A stretch of 6,361 nt of DNA. It comes from Deltaproteobacteria bacterium. GTDB lineage: Bacteria; Desulfobacterota; DSM-4660; Desulfatiglandales; B25-G16. Within the stretch, counting starts at the first letter, position 1, and every line of letters starts with the position of its first letter. Shown in pieces: positions 5,619 through 6,361 of this stretch. The stretch covers positions 1 to 6,361 of the forward strand of contig QMLT01000106.1 of NCBI GenBank assembly GCA_003646875.1. Direction: 5' to 3'. Both the position numbers and the translations under genes were made by a program. A model generated the notes under the pieces. It was not told where the DNA came from, did no database searches, and saw only the letters and a list, made by a program, of their open reading frames with translations.

Positions 5619-6361
5619 CTTTTAACGTAACCTTCACCGGTCTTGAATAATCTGACTTGTTGTTCGATCCGTCAAACGCCGCAAGCCTGTAATAGTATTC
5701 CCTGGCCTTGCGAACTTTTGCATCCACATGGCTTTTTTGTTTTATAAGACCGGTTATAGGATAAAAGGTTCCGTTTTCTTTTGTGGCCCGATACAGCACC
5801 ACCCCTTTGAGATCCTTTGCTTTCGGCATTTTCCACGTGAGCATGATGCCCTTTCCATCCTTGAGAGGTGCAGCGCGGAGACCCTCTGGTGCAGGCGGCG
5901 GGGTCTTGTCAAAGGTCGATGCAACAAGCGGGCGGGACGGAAGTGAAACATTCTTGCTTGTGTCAACGGCCTCAAGCTCATAGATATATTTTTGTCCGGC
6001 CACCAGGCCCTCGTCGGTAAAGGAGCGCTCATCCTTGGCAATTAATGCCTTGTTCAATTTCACTTGCTTGTCGGATTCATCGCCCGCTTTGGTGCGATAC
6101 AGCCTGTAACCCGCCACATCCGATTCGGTATTGGGGTACCAGGAGAGTTCGATCATTCCCTCCTTAACCTGAAATGTCTTGAATACTGGCGCGATGGGTG
6201 GCGTTACGTCCGGCAGTTTGACCTTCACGACATTGGAAAACCCGCTCTCGTTTCCGGATGTGTCAACGGCCTTTATCTTGAAAAAGAAGGGATTATCGCT
6301 GGCGGTCTTGGGGAGTTCATCAGGTCGAACACCCCCTTGGCCTCCTTGTGGTCTCCCAGGA
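5611..6361 (-). CDS. Fibronectin type III repeat protein, C-terminal part
   Basis: Minus-strand frame ending at TAG (5611-5613) and open to the right edge, so the N terminus is missing; a GTG at 6226-6228 is internal, as the codons before it read FFFKIKAVDTSGNESGFSN, a typical FN3 F-G strand pair. Two complete FN3 repeats follow: one at about 6204-5911 opening with DVTPPIAP, one at about 5910-5620 opening with DKTPPPAP. Each carries the LSW/LTW core Trp, GYRLYR / GVVLYR, and YIYELEAVDTSKN / YYYRLAAFDGSNN. A partial third lies upstream. Such repeats usually sit in exported or surface proteins as spacers or binding modules; a lipoprotein or signal sequence would be beyond the window. G+C is clearly higher than in the ligase region. 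The codons between 6314 and 6361 look out of frame, suggesting a frameshift at the G-run 6310-6313. Confidence 0.85.
   Translation of the reverse strand, partial: PGRPQGGQGGVRPDELPKTASDNPFFFKIKAVDTSGNESGFSNVVKVKLPDVTPPIAPVFKTFQVKEGMIELSWYPNTESDVAGYRLYRTKAGDESDKQVKLNKALIAKDERSFTDEGLVAGQKYIYELEAVDTSKNVSLPSRPLVASTFDKTPPPAPEGLRAAPLKDGKGIMLTWKMPKAKDLKGVVLYRATKENGTFYPITGLIKQKSHVDAKVRKAREYYYRLAAFDGSNNKSDYSRPVKVTLKAQ

Noticed and set aside
1..6361. An undescribed defence, mobile or biosynthetic system
   Set aside because: The genes are mostly housekeeping or isolated envelope proteins, there are no recombinases, nucleases with partner genes, direct-repeat arrays or clustered same-strand accessory genes, and only ligA-acyP forms a tight pair.

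Overview
This window looks like an ordinary stretch of a Gram-negative bacterial chromosome. It holds one lipoprotein with a clean lipobox, a bacterial NAD+-dependent DNA ligase and an extracellular-type fibronectin III protein. The mix recalls Desulfobacterota (the former Deltaproteobacteria) and neighbouring phyla, but that placement is an impression from gene content and intergenic style, not a search result. I see no phage, transposon, CRISPR, toxin-antitoxin or tRNA/rRNA signature, and no clear undescribed multi-gene system.

Layout. (1) Positions 1-428, plus strand: the C-terminal part of an alpha/beta hydrolase cut by the window edge. (2) 429-607: AT-rich spacer with two small hairpins. 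(3) 608-1375, plus: a nucleoside phosphorylase/nucleosidase-fold protein that by eye lacks two residues that usually bind phosphate. (4) 1376-1618: spacer with a 7-base-periodic repeat, a strong but badly spaced ribosome-binding site and a perfect 7-bp hairpin, lying just before the ligase start I prefer. (5) 1619-3655, plus: ligA. (6) 3658-3936, plus: acylphosphatase, 2 bases after ligA and probably co-transcribed with it. (7) 3937-4137: spacer with a second 7-base-periodic repeat. (8) 4138-5025, plus: an outer-membrane lipoprotein with a TolB/CsgG-like N-terminal region and a FlgT-C-like C-terminal barrel. (9) 5026-5207: spacer with a good -35 box, short GGTATC repeats and a doubtful 26-codon ORF. 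(10) 5208-5570, plus: a small unknown membrane protein. (11) 5611-6361, minus: the C-terminal part of a protein with tandem fibronectin III repeats, running off the right edge and converging on the previous gene.

How the genes relate. Only ligA and the acylphosphatase are tightly linked. Ligase seals nicks in replication and repair; acylphosphatase hydrolyses acyl phosphates; no shared pathway is evident, so this looks like positional co-transcription. The other plus-strand genes are separated by about 180-240 bases and probably have their own promoters. Base composition shifts from AT-rich in the ligase region (a sampled 60-base line is 25% G+C) to GC-rich in the fibronectin III gene (a sampled line is 67%), so the right end may have a different history or different codon selection.

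The points most worth checking are a probable one-base frameshift near 6310-6313 at the upstream edge of the fibronectin III gene, the altered phosphate site of the 608-1375 protein, and the two heptad-periodic repeats in separate spacers.
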